Of a stretch of DNA of 64,000 nucleotides, positions 44,399-54,000 are shown one piece after another; position 1 is the first letter of the stretch; the number at the start of each line of letters is the position of its first letter. The stretch is from Streptomyces sp. NBC_01351 (GTDB lineage: Bacteria > Actinomycetota > Actinomycetes > Streptomycetales > Streptomycetaceae), in contig NZ_CP108356.1 of assembly GCF_036237315.1 (NCBI RefSeq), forward strand, positions 992,001-1,056,000. The letters run 5' to 3'. Under the pieces are notes generated by a model. It was not told the DNA's origin, ran no database searches, and saw only the letters and a program-made list of their open reading frames with translations. The position numbers and the translations under genes were made by a program.

Positions 44399-44986
44399 TC
44401 AGCCGATGAGGTCGTCGACGGTGGGGGCGACGACGCCGAACACGTCGGTGATGGTGGTCAGGGCCGCGGTGTGCAGGGCCGCGGCGGGCAGGACGGTGCC
44501 GTCTGGGGCGGTCAGCGACCGGGTGGCGGTGGCTTCGGCGACGACGGTGGGGCGGTAGCCCCGGTGGAACGCGCCTTCGGCGGTGAAGGTGACGCACATG
44601 TGGGTCATGAAGCCGGCCAGCACCAGGTCCTTCCCCGCTCCCAGGTCACGCAGGGTCTTCTCCAGCTCGGTGTCGTGGAAACCGTTGGGGACCTTCTTGA
44701 CCACCACGGGTTCGCCTTCGGCAGGGGCGACTTCGGAGCTGATGGCGCCCAGCTCGGAGTCGAGGTCGTAGCCCGCGTCGACGACGTGGACGACCGGGAC
44801 GCCCGCGGCGCGGGCGGCGGCCAGCAGCCGACCGGCGGCCGCGAGGGCCTCTTCGACGCCTTCGAGGGCCATGACGCCGGAGCGGTAGGTGTTCTGGAAG
44901 TCGATCAGGACGAGGGTGGTGTCGGCGAGGCGGGGCCGCTGGTTGTCGAGGCCGATGACGTCGCGCAGGGTGGTGGAAGCGGGCAT
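44399..44986 (-). CDS. Isochorismatase-family cysteine hydrolase
   Basis: 195 residues with the family triad: Asp in LIDFQNTYRSG, Lys in VVVKKVPNGFHDTEL and the catalytic Cys at 131 in GFMTHMCVTFT, preceded by the expected cis-peptide region. It hydrolyses an amide or vinyl-ether substrate (nicotinamidase-like or isochorismatase-like). The ATG at 44986 has AAGGAG upstream. It is downstream of a GlxA-type regulator on the same strand, a common pairing in which the regulator controls the hydrolase. Confidence 0.9.
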   Translation of the reverse strand: MPASTTLRDVIGLDNQRPRLADTTLVLIDFQNTYRSGVMALEGVEEALAAAGRLLAAARAAGVPVVHVVDAGYDLDSELGAISSEVAPAEGEPVVVKKVPNGFHDTELEKTLRDLGAGKDLVLAGFMTHMCVTFTAEGAFHRGYRPTVVAEATATRSLTAPDGTVLPAAALHTAALTTITDVFGVVAPTVDDLIG

Positions 44987-45062
44987 GGCGAAGCACTCCT
45001 TGTCAGGAAACGGGAAACGGGAAGCGGAAAGCGGGAAAGGGTGAGGAGAGGGTTCGGCGGGT

Positions 45063-46046
45063 TCAGCCGGCGGTGCGGAAGCGGCGGCGGTAGGCAGCCG
45101 GAGTGATGCCGATCTGCTTGCGCAGCGCCCGGTGGAGGGTTTCCAGCGAGCCGAGTCCGCAGGCGGCGGCCACCTCGTCCAACGGCTGGTCGGTGTGCTC
45201 CAGCAGGCGGCGGGCGGCCTCCACCCGCGCGGCCTCGACGTAGGCGGCGGGAGTGGTTCCGGTCTCCTGGCGGAACACGCGGGCGAAGTGCCGTTCGCTC
45301 AGGCACATCCGCGCGGAGAGGGCGGCCGCCGACAGGTCCGCGTCCAGGTGGTCGGAGATGAACATCCGCAGTTCGTCGATGTCCCGGCGGGAGGCGGCGG
45401 GTTGGCTCAACGGCACCGAGAACTGGCTCTGTCCGCCCTGCCGCTTGAGGTACATCACCAGCTGCCGGGCCACCGACAGGGCCACCTCCTCCCCCAGGTC
45501 CTCGGCCACCAACGCCAGCGCGAGGTCCATGCAAGCGCTGATCCCGGCCCCGGTCCAGACGTTCCCGGACCGGACGAAGATCGGGTCGGGATCCACCGTC
45601 ACCGCCGGGTGGTCCGCCGCCAGCTGGGCGGCGGTGGACCAGTGCGTGGTGGCCGTTCTGCCGTCCAGCAGACCGGCCGCGGCCAGCAGGTGCGCGCCCA
45701 CGCACACCGACGCCACCCGCCGGGCCAGTGGCGCGGTCGTCTTCAGCCACGCCACCACCTCCGGGTCGATCCGGGCGACCGGCCCGCCGGGGTGCAGGTC
45801 CACCGCACCGGGCACGAGGAGCGTGTCCAGTACGCCGTCGACCTCGGCGAACGACAGGTCCGCGACCAGCCTCACCCCCGCCGAGGTGGCGACGACTCCG
45901 GGCGCGGGTGCCGCGAGCTGCACCTGGTAGCCCGCCCGGCCGCCGGTCTCCCGGTTGGCCAGCGCGAAGACCTCGGCCGGACCGGTGACATCGAGGAGGT
46001 CGACATCGGGGAAGACCGCGATGACGACGCGGCGGTTCGTGGACAT
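45063..46046 (-). CDS. GlxA-type transcriptional regulator (DJ-1/PfpI sensor plus AraC HTH)
   Basis: 327 residues from the ATG at 46046; an ATG at 46070 is also in frame. The N-terminal domain is a class I glutamine-amidotransferase-like fold (VVIAVFPDVDLLDVTGPAEVF, VASVCVGAHLLAAAGLLDG with the Cys of the nucleophile elbow). The C-terminal part is an AraC pair of HTHs (ALSARMCLSERHFARVF, DEVAAACGLGSLETLHRAL). Regulates by DNA binding, probably the neighbouring isochorismatase gene. Confidence 0.9.
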   Translation of the reverse strand: MSTNRRVVIAVFPDVDLLDVTGPAEVFALANRETGGRAGYQVQLAAPAPGVVATSAGVRLVADLSFAEVDGVLDTLLVPGAVDLHPGGPVARIDPEVVAWLKTTAPLARRVASVCVGAHLLAAAGLLDGRTATTHWSTAAQLAADHPAVTVDPDPIFVRSGNVWTGAGISACMDLALALVAEDLGEEVALSVARQLVMYLKRQGGQSQFSVPLSQPAASRRDIDELRMFISDHLDADLSAAALSARMCLSERHFARVFRQETGTTPAAYVEAARVEAARRLLEHTDQPLDEVAAACGLGSLETLHRALRKQIGITPAAYRRRFRTAG

Positions 46047-46231
46047 GCACCCATCGTCACAGCCGTACATCGTGGCCGCAATGACGGGCTTCTGTCACAT
46101 CCGGACACCGCCCCCGCCCCCACGGGTCAGGGCTCAGGTCCCCAGTCGGGGTGAGTACGGCGACTCATGCCCGGCCGGTCCCTCCGTCGCCACACTGAGG
46201 AACCCAAGGCCAGACACCCCGGAGGTTCCGC

Positions 46232-46879
46232 GTGATCAGCTCCATCGCAGCCGTGCTCGCTCCCGCGTTCGGCCGGATATCCGTCACGACGGACGCGGCG
46301 GCGGGCCCGGTCGTGGACGGGACCATCCTGGTCGCCAACCACACCAGCCTGGCCGACCCCGTCGTCGTGGTCGCCGCCCTGCACCGGCTCGGCGTCGAGC
46401 CGGTGGTCATGGCCACGGCCGGGCTGTGGCGGGTCCCTGTGCTCGGGGGCGCGCTCGCCCGCGAAGGGCACATCCCGGTCCGCCGCGGAACGGCTCGTGC
46501 GGCGGAGGCCCTCGACGCCGCCGCCGAGGCACTGGCGGCGGGGCGGTGCGTGCTGATCTACGGAGAGGGCGGGATTCCCGCCCGCCGGGGCTCCGGGGAG
46601 TTCGCGCCCCTGCCCTTCCGCAGCGGTCCGGCCCGCCTGGCCCGGACGACGGGCGCGCCCGTCCGCCCGGTCGGCCAGGCGGGCGCCCGGCGCATCAGCT
46701 CGGGGACGGTGGCCAAGCAGATCGCCGGAGCCGTCACGGCCCCGGTCCGCCGGCCGCGCCTGCACGTGCACGTCGGCGCGCCCGTGTTCCTGCCGGCGCA
46801 TGTCGCGGAGGCGACGGCCGTGGCCCACGGTGCGGTCACCGCGGCCTGGCGTACCGCGGTGTCCGGCCTCGCCGCGTGA
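46232..46879 (+). CDS. 1-acyl-glycerol-3-phosphate acyltransferase-like (PlsC family)
   Basis: 215 residues with the acyltransferase HX4D motif NHTSLAD and the later motifs REGHIPVRRG and YGEGGIPARRG (EGG substrate loop). No strong membrane helix other than the amphipathic N-terminus. Acylates a lysophospholipid or similar lipid at the membrane. GTG at 46232 is supported by GGAGG six bases upstream. It is convergent with the P450 gene, with only 19 bases between their stops. Confidence 0.87.
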   Translation: MISSIAAVLAPAFGRISVTTDAAAGPVVDGTILVANHTSLADPVVVVAALHRLGVEPVVMATAGLWRVPVLGGALAREGHIPVRRGTARAAEALDAAAEALAAGRCVLIYGEGGIPARRGSGEFAPLPFRSGPARLARTTGAPVRPVGQAGARRISSGTVAKQIAGAVTAPVRRPRLHVHVGAPVFLPAHVAEATAVAHGAVTAAWRTAVSGLAA

Positions 46880-46898
46880 GGCAGCACGGGGACCGGCC

Positions 46899-48167
46899 CT
46901 AACCGCGTACCAGGCGGACCGGCAGCGTCGTGACGTTGTTGCTGATGAAGCTGCGCTGGTACGGGAGTTCCGCGTCGGGGACCGCGAGGTCGAGGTCGGG
47001 GAAGCGGGTGAAGAGCCGCTCCAGGGCGATGGTCGCCTCCATTCGGGCGAGCGGGGCACCCATGCAGTAGTGGGCGCCGTGGCCGAAGGAGAGGTGGCGG
47101 GCCGCCGTGGGACGGGTGATGTCGAAGCGGTCGGCGTCGGGGCCGTGGAAGGCCTCGTCGCGGCCGGCCGCGGTGTATCCGGCGAACACCGGGGTGCCCT
47201 GCGGGATGACGGTGCCGCCCACGGTCAGGTCGCGGGTGGGGTAGCGGAAGGGGAACCAGCTGACCGGACCGTCCCAGCGCAGGGTCTCGTCCACCACGTC
47301 CGACCAGCTCGCCTTCCCCTCCAGGACGAGGGCGAGCTGCTCGCGGTGGGCGCACAGGGCGCGGACGGCATTGACGACGAGGTTGAGGGTGGTCTCGTGG
47401 CCGGCGACGAGCATCAGCCGCATGGTGCCGATGAGTTCGAGCTCGCTGAGCCGGTCGCCGTCGCCCTCGCGGACGGCGATCAGGGCGCTGGTGAGGTCCT
47501 CCCCCGGGTTCGCCCGCCGGGCTTCGGCGATCGTGGCCGTCAGCGCGATGAGTTCCTGGAGGGCGGCCATCTTCTCGGCCGGGGTGATGTCGGTCGCGAT
47601 GATCACCGTGTTGGTCAGCTCGTGCAGCCGTTCCCGGTGCTCGGGGTCCACGCCGAGCAGCTCGCATATGACGTTCATCGGGAGCGGGAGCGCGAAGTGC
47701 GTGTACAGGTCGGCGACCCCGTCCGGGGCCTCGGCCGCGGCCCGGTCGAGGTCGTCGAGGAGCCCGACGGTCAGCTCCTCGACGCGCGGCCGCAGTCGTT
47801 CCACCTGACGGGCCGTGAAGGCCTTGCCGACGAGCGAGCGGAGCCGGCGGTGGTCGGCGTCGTCGGCGGTGTGCATGCCCTGGGCGTTCGCGAAGACGCG
47901 CAGCGGCCAGTCCGCGGGGATGGTGCCGTCGTGCAGGGCGGGGAAGTGCCGGGCTCCCTTGGCCACGTCGGGGTGGGCGAGGAACTCCTTCAGCGCCTCG
48001 TGACCCAGGACGACCGCCCCGGGCACCCCGCCGGGGAGCACGACCTGCGCCGCGGCGCCCCGCTCGGCGCGCAGCCGGGCGTTGAGTGCGTGCGGGCAGC
48101 CGCCGGCGGGGTCGATGACGTACGGGGTGGACGGGGTGGACGGGACCGGTGACATGGGGGAGGACAA
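46899..48167 (-). CDS. Cytochrome P450
   Basis: 422 residues. I-helix AGHETT, the ETLRW K-helix motif, and the haem-binding FGHGAHYCMG with the axial Cys at about 368. It resembles CYP107/CYP105-type bacterial monooxygenases. The TTG at 48167 is chosen because AGGAG lies 8 bases upstream; ATG at 48155 would leave that site 20 bases away. No ferredoxin, reductase or biosynthetic gene is adjacent, so substrate and redox partner are unknown. Confidence 0.9.
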   Translation of the reverse strand: MSSPMSPVPSTPSTPYVIDPAGGCPHALNARLRAERGAAAQVVLPGGVPGAVVLGHEALKEFLAHPDVAKGARHFPALHDGTIPADWPLRVFANAQGMHTADDADHRRLRSLVGKAFTARQVERLRPRVEELTVGLLDDLDRAAAEAPDGVADLYTHFALPLPMNVICELLGVDPEHRERLHELTNTVIIATDITPAEKMAALQELIALTATIAEARRANPGEDLTSALIAVREGDGDRLSELELIGTMRLMLVAGHETTLNLVVNAVRALCAHREQLALVLEGKASWSDVVDETLRWDGPVSWFPFRYPTRDLTVGGTVIPQGTPVFAGYTAAGRDEAFHGPDADRFDITRPTAARHLSFGHGAHYCMGAPLARMEATIALERLFTRFPDLDLAVPDAELPYQRSFISNNVTTLPVRLVRG

Positions 48168-48251
48168 GCCGACTCTCCTGACCTGATGAACGAAACTCGG
48201 TCAACAGTGCGGCTTTGCGGGCATGTTGTACAAGCCCGCCCCGCGCGCGTC

Positions 48252-49565
48252 TCAGAACCAGTTGACGGTCAAGGCGAAGGACGCGCCCGCGGTCGCTCCC
48301 GTGGAGTCGGTGGCGGTGGCGGTGACCGTGACCGTGCCGATCCCCCAGGACTTGCCGCTGATGCGTCCGGAACCGGCGTCGATGGTAAGGCCCCAGGGCA
48401 GGCCGCCGGCCGCGTACTTGACCGGGGCCTTGCCGCCGGTGGTGGCGAGCTGGATGGCGCAGGACTGGTTGAACTTGCACGTTTGCGGACCGGGGTTGAT
48501 GAACCTCAGGTCACCCGGCGTGGGGGTGGAGGTCGGCGTGGGGGTCGGGGTCGGCGTGGGAGTCGGGGTCGGCGTCGGCGTCGGGGTAGGCGTCGGCGTG
48601 GGGGTGGGCGTCGTGCCGCAGCCCGGTGTGGCCACCGGCGGCAGCGGTACCCGCCAGATCTGGGTGTCGTTCTCCGAGCCGACGAGCAGGTTGGCGCAGT
48701 CGGCGTACGTCACCGTCTCCCCCTGCGACTGTGCGGGGAGCGCCACGTCCGCCAGCTTGACCCCCGTGGTGTCGTACACGGTCGCGGTGTTGGCTCCGAC
48801 CGGCCCGCCGCTGCGCAGGGTGTACGAGGCCCCCGTCGGCGAGAAGGCGCCGTCGGTGGCGAACACCGGGCCGGGCCGGACCGCCGTGAGGGTGTTGACC
48901 TGTCCGGTCACGGGGGGCAGCGGGGCCTGGTAGAGCTGACCCGAGGCCCCGATGATCTTGCTCGCGATGTGGATCCTGCCGGTGAGGGGGTCGACGAGCA
49001 GGGATTCCGCGTCGTGCTTTCCGTCCGCGTAGGCGAAGCGGTGGGTCACGGGCGTGACGGTGGCGTTGGCGAGCTGGTCGGGCTCGGCGAAGGAGTGCAC
49101 GGTGATCTCGGCGCGGCCGCTGAAGTTGTCCCCGATGTCGCCGACCAGGATGGCGGGGCCGCCCGTGGCGTCCTTGCCGATCGCCAGCCCCTCCCAGTCG
49201 GTGTTGCCGACGCCGGAGACCGTGAAGGTGGCCGCGAGTCGGCCGGTGGCGGTGGTGCAGTCGATGGCGAAGACCTGGTTGGTGTTGCCGCTGTCGTTGA
49301 CCACGTAGAAGACGCCCGGATGCTTGCGGCTCATGGCGAGCCCGCTCTGTTCGGCCAGGCCGCCCGGGAGGGTGCACTTCCTCTCCGGCGCCAGGGCGTC
49401 CGCTGCTGCGGCAGCCGCGCGGGACGGGCTTGCCGGAGAGGCGGTGGCGTTGGTCATCCAGGCGACGGCGGGCAGGATCGTGGCGAGGGCCGCGGTCGCG
49501 AGGGCGGCGGCCCGGTGGGGTGTCGACGTGAGGAGTCGGGGCATGCCGACAATGTGACGGTGCAT
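48252..49565 (-). CDS. Secreted protein with propeller-like domain, Pro/Thr linker and Ig-like domain
   Basis: 437 residues. Signal sequence (about residues 10-45), then a beta-propeller-like region (SGLAMSRKHPGVFYVVNDSG, TDWEGLAIG, YADGKHDAESLLVDP, VTYADCANLLVG), a (PT)n linker of about 30 residues at 315-350, and a C-terminal Ig-like putative-binding domain (LPWGLTIDAGSGRISG). The propeller opening resembles esterase-like or SdiA-regulated domains. Start is uncertain between ATG at 49565 and 49544; neither has a clear ribosome-binding site. Probably wall- or polymer-binding; no catalytic residue assigned. Confidence 0.78.
   Translation of the reverse strand: MHRHIVGMPRLLTSTPHRAAALATAALATILPAVAWMTNATASPASPSRAAAAAADALAPERKCTLPGGLAEQSGLAMSRKHPGVFYVVNDSGNTNQVFAIDCTTATGRLAATFTVSGVGNTDWEGLAIGKDATGGPAILVGDIGDNFSGRAEITVHSFAEPDQLANATVTPVTHRFAYADGKHDAESLLVDPLTGRIHIASKIIGASGQLYQAPLPPVTGQVNTLTAVRPGPVFATDGAFSPTGASYTLRSGGPVGANTATVYDTTGVKLADVALPAQSQGETVTYADCANLLVGSENDTQIWRVPLPPVATPGCGTTPTPTPTPTPTPTPTPTPTPTPTPTPTSTPTPGDLRFINPGPQTCKFNQSCAIQLATTGGKAPVKYAAGGLPWGLTIDAGSGRISGKSWGIGTVTVTATATDSTGATAGASFALTVNWF
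48525..48615. repeat. GT/CG-rich 6-bp-periodic repeat encoding a Pro/Thr linker
   Basis: Repeated GTCGGC/GTGGGG hexamers on the plus strand encode the (PT)n linker of the secreted protein on the minus strand. Length variation by slippage is likely between strains. Confidence 0.8.
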
Positions 49566-49632
49566 CAGTTAGTGGTACAGGCCCGATCGCCCCCCGTTTG
49601 AGCATCGTTCAATGCCGCGGTGGCATGTCTCC

Positions 49633-50526
49633 TCAGCGGACCGGCTCCCGCACGGGCGCCTTGTGCCCCGCGTGCGCGATGAACGCGCGGGCAGCCCGAC
49701 TGAGGGGCCGCCGGGCGTGCGCGATGCCCACGGGGCGCAGCAGGGGCGGGGTGAAGGAGCGGATCTCGGCACGGCTGCCAAATGCTCTTAAAACCACGTC
49801 CCGGTACCAGATCAGGGAGCCGCGACCGTCGGTCACGCCCGTCACCCAGGCGAGGCGCTCGTCGACCTCCAGGCTGGGCACGGGCCGCACCCCGAGGCAG
49901 CTGAACATGGCCTCCATCTCGGTGCGCCGGCCGGTACCCGGGGTGGGCAGCACCATCGGCAGCCCGTCGAGCATGCGGAACGGCAGCGGGTCGGGCAGCC
50001 GGGAGCCGATCGGCGAGATCAGCACCACTTCGCGCTCCTGCATGAAGTGGGTGGTGAGCTCCTTGTCCAGCGGGAGGTCGACGAGCGCCAACTCGGAGCG
50101 GCCCTGGTTCAGTTCCTCGACGAGCGCCTCCCGGCTGTCGTGCTGCTGGAGCCGGACGTCGACCGTCGGGTGCCGCTCGGTGTAGGCGGCGATCAGGTCG
50201 GTGGCCAGGTCGAGGGCGAGGGTGGGGGTGGTGACGACGGTCAGGGCGGCCCGCGCGTCCTTGCCGTGCGGGGTGCCTATGTCGTCGATGGCCTCCACCG
50301 CGTTGAGCACCGTACGGGCCAGCCGGACGACCCGGGCCCCTTCCGGCGTGAGGTCCACCCCCCTTCCCCGGCGTGCGAGGAGTTCGACGCCCAAATCCCG
50401 TTCCATGGCCTGGACGGCCCGGGACAGGGCGGACTGGGCGACGAAGACCGAGGCTGCCGCCCCCGTGATGGACCGAAAGTCGGCGACGGCGACGAGGTAG
50501 CGGAGCTGCGCGAGTGTGGGGGTCAT
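49633..50526 (-). CDS. LysR-family transcriptional regulator
   Basis: 297 residues: N-terminal winged HTH (LAQLRYLVAVADFRSITGAA, then QSALSRAVQAMERDLGVELLAR) and a two-lobed effector domain of usual length (ALTVVTTPTLALDLATDLI, LVDLPLDKELTTHFM). ATG at 50526. It is divergent from the PUFA-type PKS operon across a 530-base gap with palindromes, so it may regulate that locus. The frame extends further upstream to 50628, but ATG 50526 begins the conserved part. Confidence 0.9.
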   Translation of the reverse strand: MTPTLAQLRYLVAVADFRSITGAAASVFVAQSALSRAVQAMERDLGVELLARRGRGVDLTPEGARVVRLARTVLNAVEAIDDIGTPHGKDARAALTVVTTPTLALDLATDLIAAYTERHPTVDVRLQQHDSREALVEELNQGRSELALVDLPLDKELTTHFMQEREVVLISPIGSRLPDPLPFRMLDGLPMVLPTPGTGRRTEMEAMFSCLGVRPVPSLEVDERLAWVTGVTDGRGSLIWYRDVVLRAFGSRAEIRSFTPPLLRPVGIAHARRPLSRAARAFIAHAGHKAPVREPVR

Positions 50527-50623
50527 GACCGGACGGTAACCGCGTGGGGCTGTACCTGTAAGGGCTCGTCGGGTGAACAACTCTCCGGGTCCGGCGTGGC
50601 GTTCATACCGGGTTCGGTGGTCA

Positions 50624-50644
50624 GGCATGCCGGTCCGGCATGCC
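50624..50644. promoter_or_regulatory. 21-bp perfect palindrome with two GGCATGCC boxes
   Basis: GGCATGCCGG, one central T, CCGGCATGCC. Each half is itself palindromic (GGCATGCC). A third GCATGC at 50801-50806 abuts the PKS -35. This spacing suits cooperative binding of a regulator, with LysR the obvious candidate. Confidence 0.6.
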
Positions 50645-50809
50645 CGCGGGGATGCCGTACGAGGTCACGCGCGCCGGCGTCGGCCCGGACCGGGCGGGAA
50701 TCGTCCCAGGTCACCGGCCCCGGCGGGGGCGTGACGGGCGTCCGCCCGGGGTGCGTGTCGGGTCCTCGGCGCGGGCCGATGGTGCGAAGCCTCGTATTCC
50801 GCATGCCTG

Positions 50810-50838
50810 TTGACAGTGCGGGGCGGCCACCGCACGAT
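50810..50838 (+). promoter_or_regulatory. Candidate promoter of the PKS operon
   Basis: TTGACA (50810-50815), 17 bases, CACGAT (50833-50838). A GCATGC box ends 3 bases before the -35. The leader would be about 210 bases. Confidence 0.45.
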
Positions 50839-51056
50839 GCATCGCGGCGTGAGGGTGTTTGACCACTGTTCAAGCCCGCCTTGTCGGCGGCGGGCCGCCC
50901 GGCCGATGTGTGCGAGACGCCGCACTCCCCCGTGCTCGGACTCTTCCGCCGATCCGTCGTTCTGTCGTTCTGTCCTTCCGCTGTCCCGTTCTTCCGCTCT
51001 CCCGTTCTCCCGCCCTGTACTGCGCCATGTCACACAGCACTGGAAGAGGAGCGCCC

Positions 51057-54000
51057 GTGACCCCCCAGCCCCCGCAGTCAGCCGCCGCCCGTGACCTCGT
51101 CGTCGCGGTCAGTCCCTTCGAGGAGCCGCACCCGCGCATCGTGGCCGCCGCCGAGCGCGCCGGGGCCCTCGGGCTCCTCGATCTCGGCCGGGACCCTGAC
51201 GCCGCGCGGCGCGGCTTCGCGGAGCTGGGGCGCCGGCTCGGGGGTGGAGGTGGTGGAGGTGGCGGTGGCACCGGTGGCCGCACGTACGGGGTGCGGGTGC
51301 CCGTGGGCTGCCTCGTCCAGCCCGGGGAGCTGCCCGCCGAGGTGGACACGGTGCTGCTCGCCGACCCGGCGTACTACACCCCGGCGGAGGTGTCGGCATG
51401 GGCCGCGGCGGCCGGGCGGCCCAGGGTCTGGGCCGAGGTCACCAGCCCGGCGGAGGCCGCGGAGGCGGTGGCGGCCGGGGTCGGCGGGCTCGTCGCCAAG
51501 GGCCACGAAGCCGGCGGCCGGGTGGGCGGGGCCACCACCTTCGTCCTGTTGCAGCAGTTGCTCGGGGACCCCGACGTCGGAGTGCCCGTGCGGGCCCTCG
51601 GCGGCATCGGCCCGCACACGGCGGCGGCGGCCGTCGCGGGCGGAGCGGCCGGGGTGCTGCTCGACGTACAACTGGCGCTGACCGCCGAGGGGGAGGCCGC
51701 CCTGCCTGTGGAAGTGGCCTCGGCACTGCGGTCGATGGACGGCTCGGAGACCCGACTGGCCGGCGAGCACCGAGTGTTCGCGCGGCCCGACCTGACACCG
51801 CCCGAGGGCCCCGTGGCCGCGCTCCTCGGGGCACGGGACCTGCGGGCGCAGCTGCTGCCCGTCGGGCAGGACGGAGCCTCGGCCGCGCGGCTGGCCGCGC
51901 GGTACCGGACCACCGGCGGTGTGCTGCAGGCCGTACGGGCCGCCATCTCCGGGCACCTGACCGCGGCCGACCGGGCGCGGCCCCTCGCCCGGCCGCTGTC
52001 CGTCGCGCAGGGCCCGATGACCCGGGTCAGCGACCAGGCGGCCTTCGCCGAGGCGGTGGCCCGCGCGGGCGGCATCCCCTATCTGGCGCTCGCGGTGATG
52101 GAGGGCCCCGACGTACGCCGACTGCTGGCGGAGAGCTCCGAACGGCTCGGGCAACTCCCCTGGGGTGTGGGGCTGCTCGGGTTCGCGCCGCCCGAGCTGC
52201 GGCGCGAACAGCTGGCCGCGGTCGCCGAGGCCCGCCCGCCGTACGCGATCATCGCCGGCGGCAACCCGGCGCAGGCGGCCCCGCTGGAGGCGGCGGGGAT
52301 CCGGACGCACCTGCACGTGCCCTCGCCGGGGCTGCTGGAGCGGTATCTCGCCGAGGGGGCGCGGCGGTTCGTGTTCGAGGGGCTGGAGTGCGGAGGGCAC
52401 GTGGGCCCCCGGGCGTCGTTCCCGCTGTGGGAGGAACAGATCGAGCGGCTGCTGTCCTGCCCCGAACCGGATGCCCTGGACGTGCTGTTCGCGGGCGGCA
52501 TCCACGACGAGCGCTCCGCGGCGATGGCGGCGGCTGCCGCGGCGCCGCTGGCGGAGCGGGGTGCCCGCGTCGGCGTGCTGATGGGCACCGCGTACCTCTT
52601 CACGGAGGAGGCGGTGGCGGCGGGCGCGGTGGTACGGGGCTTCCAGCGCGCGGCGCTGGACTGCGACGGGACGGTCCTGCTGCACACCGCCCCGGGCCAC
52701 GCGACGCGCTGCGCGGCCACCCCGTACGCCGACACCTTCGAGGCGACCCGGCGCCGCCTGACGGATTCCGGCACCGAACCGCGCCGCGTGTGGGAGGAAC
52801 TGGAGGGCCTCAACCTGGGCCGCCTCCGCATAGCCAGCAAGGGCCTACGCCGGTCCCCTGCTGGGGGCTCGGCCGGAGCCGAGGGGGCCGCTGGAGCCGA
52901 GGGGGCGGCCGGAGCCGAGGAGGCGGCCGGGACAACCGGGCTCGTCGGCACGTCCGGAGAAGCCGGGACGTCCGGAGAAGCCGGGCCGTCCGGAGAGGCC
53001 GGAGCCCGGGCCGGCGGGGATCGGCTGGAGGTCGTGTCCGAGGAGCAGCAGTACGCCGAGGGGCTGTTCATGCTCGGGCAGGCCGCCGCCCTGCGGTCCG
53101 CGACCACCACCGTGGCCGCGCTGCACGCGCAGGTGACCGAAGGGGCGACGGAGCTGCTGGCGCGGCGGGCCGGCGAGTTCACCCCTGCGGAGCCGCCCGC
53201 CGGCGAGCCGCTCGACGTCGCCATCGTCGGGATGGCCTGCGCCTACCCCGGCGCCCCCGATCTCGCCGCCTACTGGGCCATGGTGCTCGCCGGGACGGAC
53301 GCCGTCACCGAGGTGCCGGCCGAGCGCTGGGACCCGGAGCTCTACTACGACGCCGACCCGGCGCGGGCCGGCGAACGCACCCCGTCCCGCTGGGGCGGCT
53401 TCCTCGGGCCGGTGCCCTTCGACGCCCTCGCGCACGGCATCCCGCCCGCCTCCCTCACCGGGATCGAGCCCGTACAACTGCTGGCCCTGGAGATCTCCGC
53501 GCGGGCCCTCGTGGACGCCGGGTACGGCAAGGGCCGGGAGTTCGACCGTTCCCGGACCTCGGTGGTGTTCGGGGCGGAGGCCGGCACCGAGCTGGCCGGC
53601 GCGTACGGGCTGCGCGCCCTGCACCCCGCCTACCTTGGCGAGCTGCCGCCCGCGCTGGACGAGCAACTCCCGCGCCTCACCGAGGACTCCTTCCCCGGGA
53701 TACTCGCGAACGTGATCGCCGGCCGGGTCGCCAACCGGCTCGACCTCGGCGGCGCGAACTGCACGGTCGACGCCGCCTGCGCGTCCTCCCTCGCCGCGCT
53801 GGACCTCGCCTGCCGCCAACTGCGCGACGGAGACTCCGACATGGTGCTGTGCGGCGGAGCCGACGTGCACAACGGCATCAACGACTACCTGATGTTCGCC
53901 TCCGTCCGCGCCCTGTCCCCCGGCGGCCGCTGTCGGCCCTTCGACGCGGCCGCGGACGGGATCGCCCTCGGCGAGGGCGTGGGCGCGCTCGTCCTGAAAC

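Larger units (their letters stand above)
50527..51056. other. 530-base regulatory region between lysR-like and PKS genes
   Basis: No gene supported. It contains a double palindrome at 50624-50644, a third GCATGC at 50801-50806 next to a TTGACA -35 element, and a pyrimidine-rich leader (about 50945-51020). The promoters of both divergent genes must lie here. Confidence 0.6.

Noticed and set aside
48186..49601. Plus-strand frame opposite the Pro/Thr-linker secreted protein
   Set aside because: Gly/Arg repeats opposite the PT linker; the minus strand has a signal peptide and propeller-like domain.
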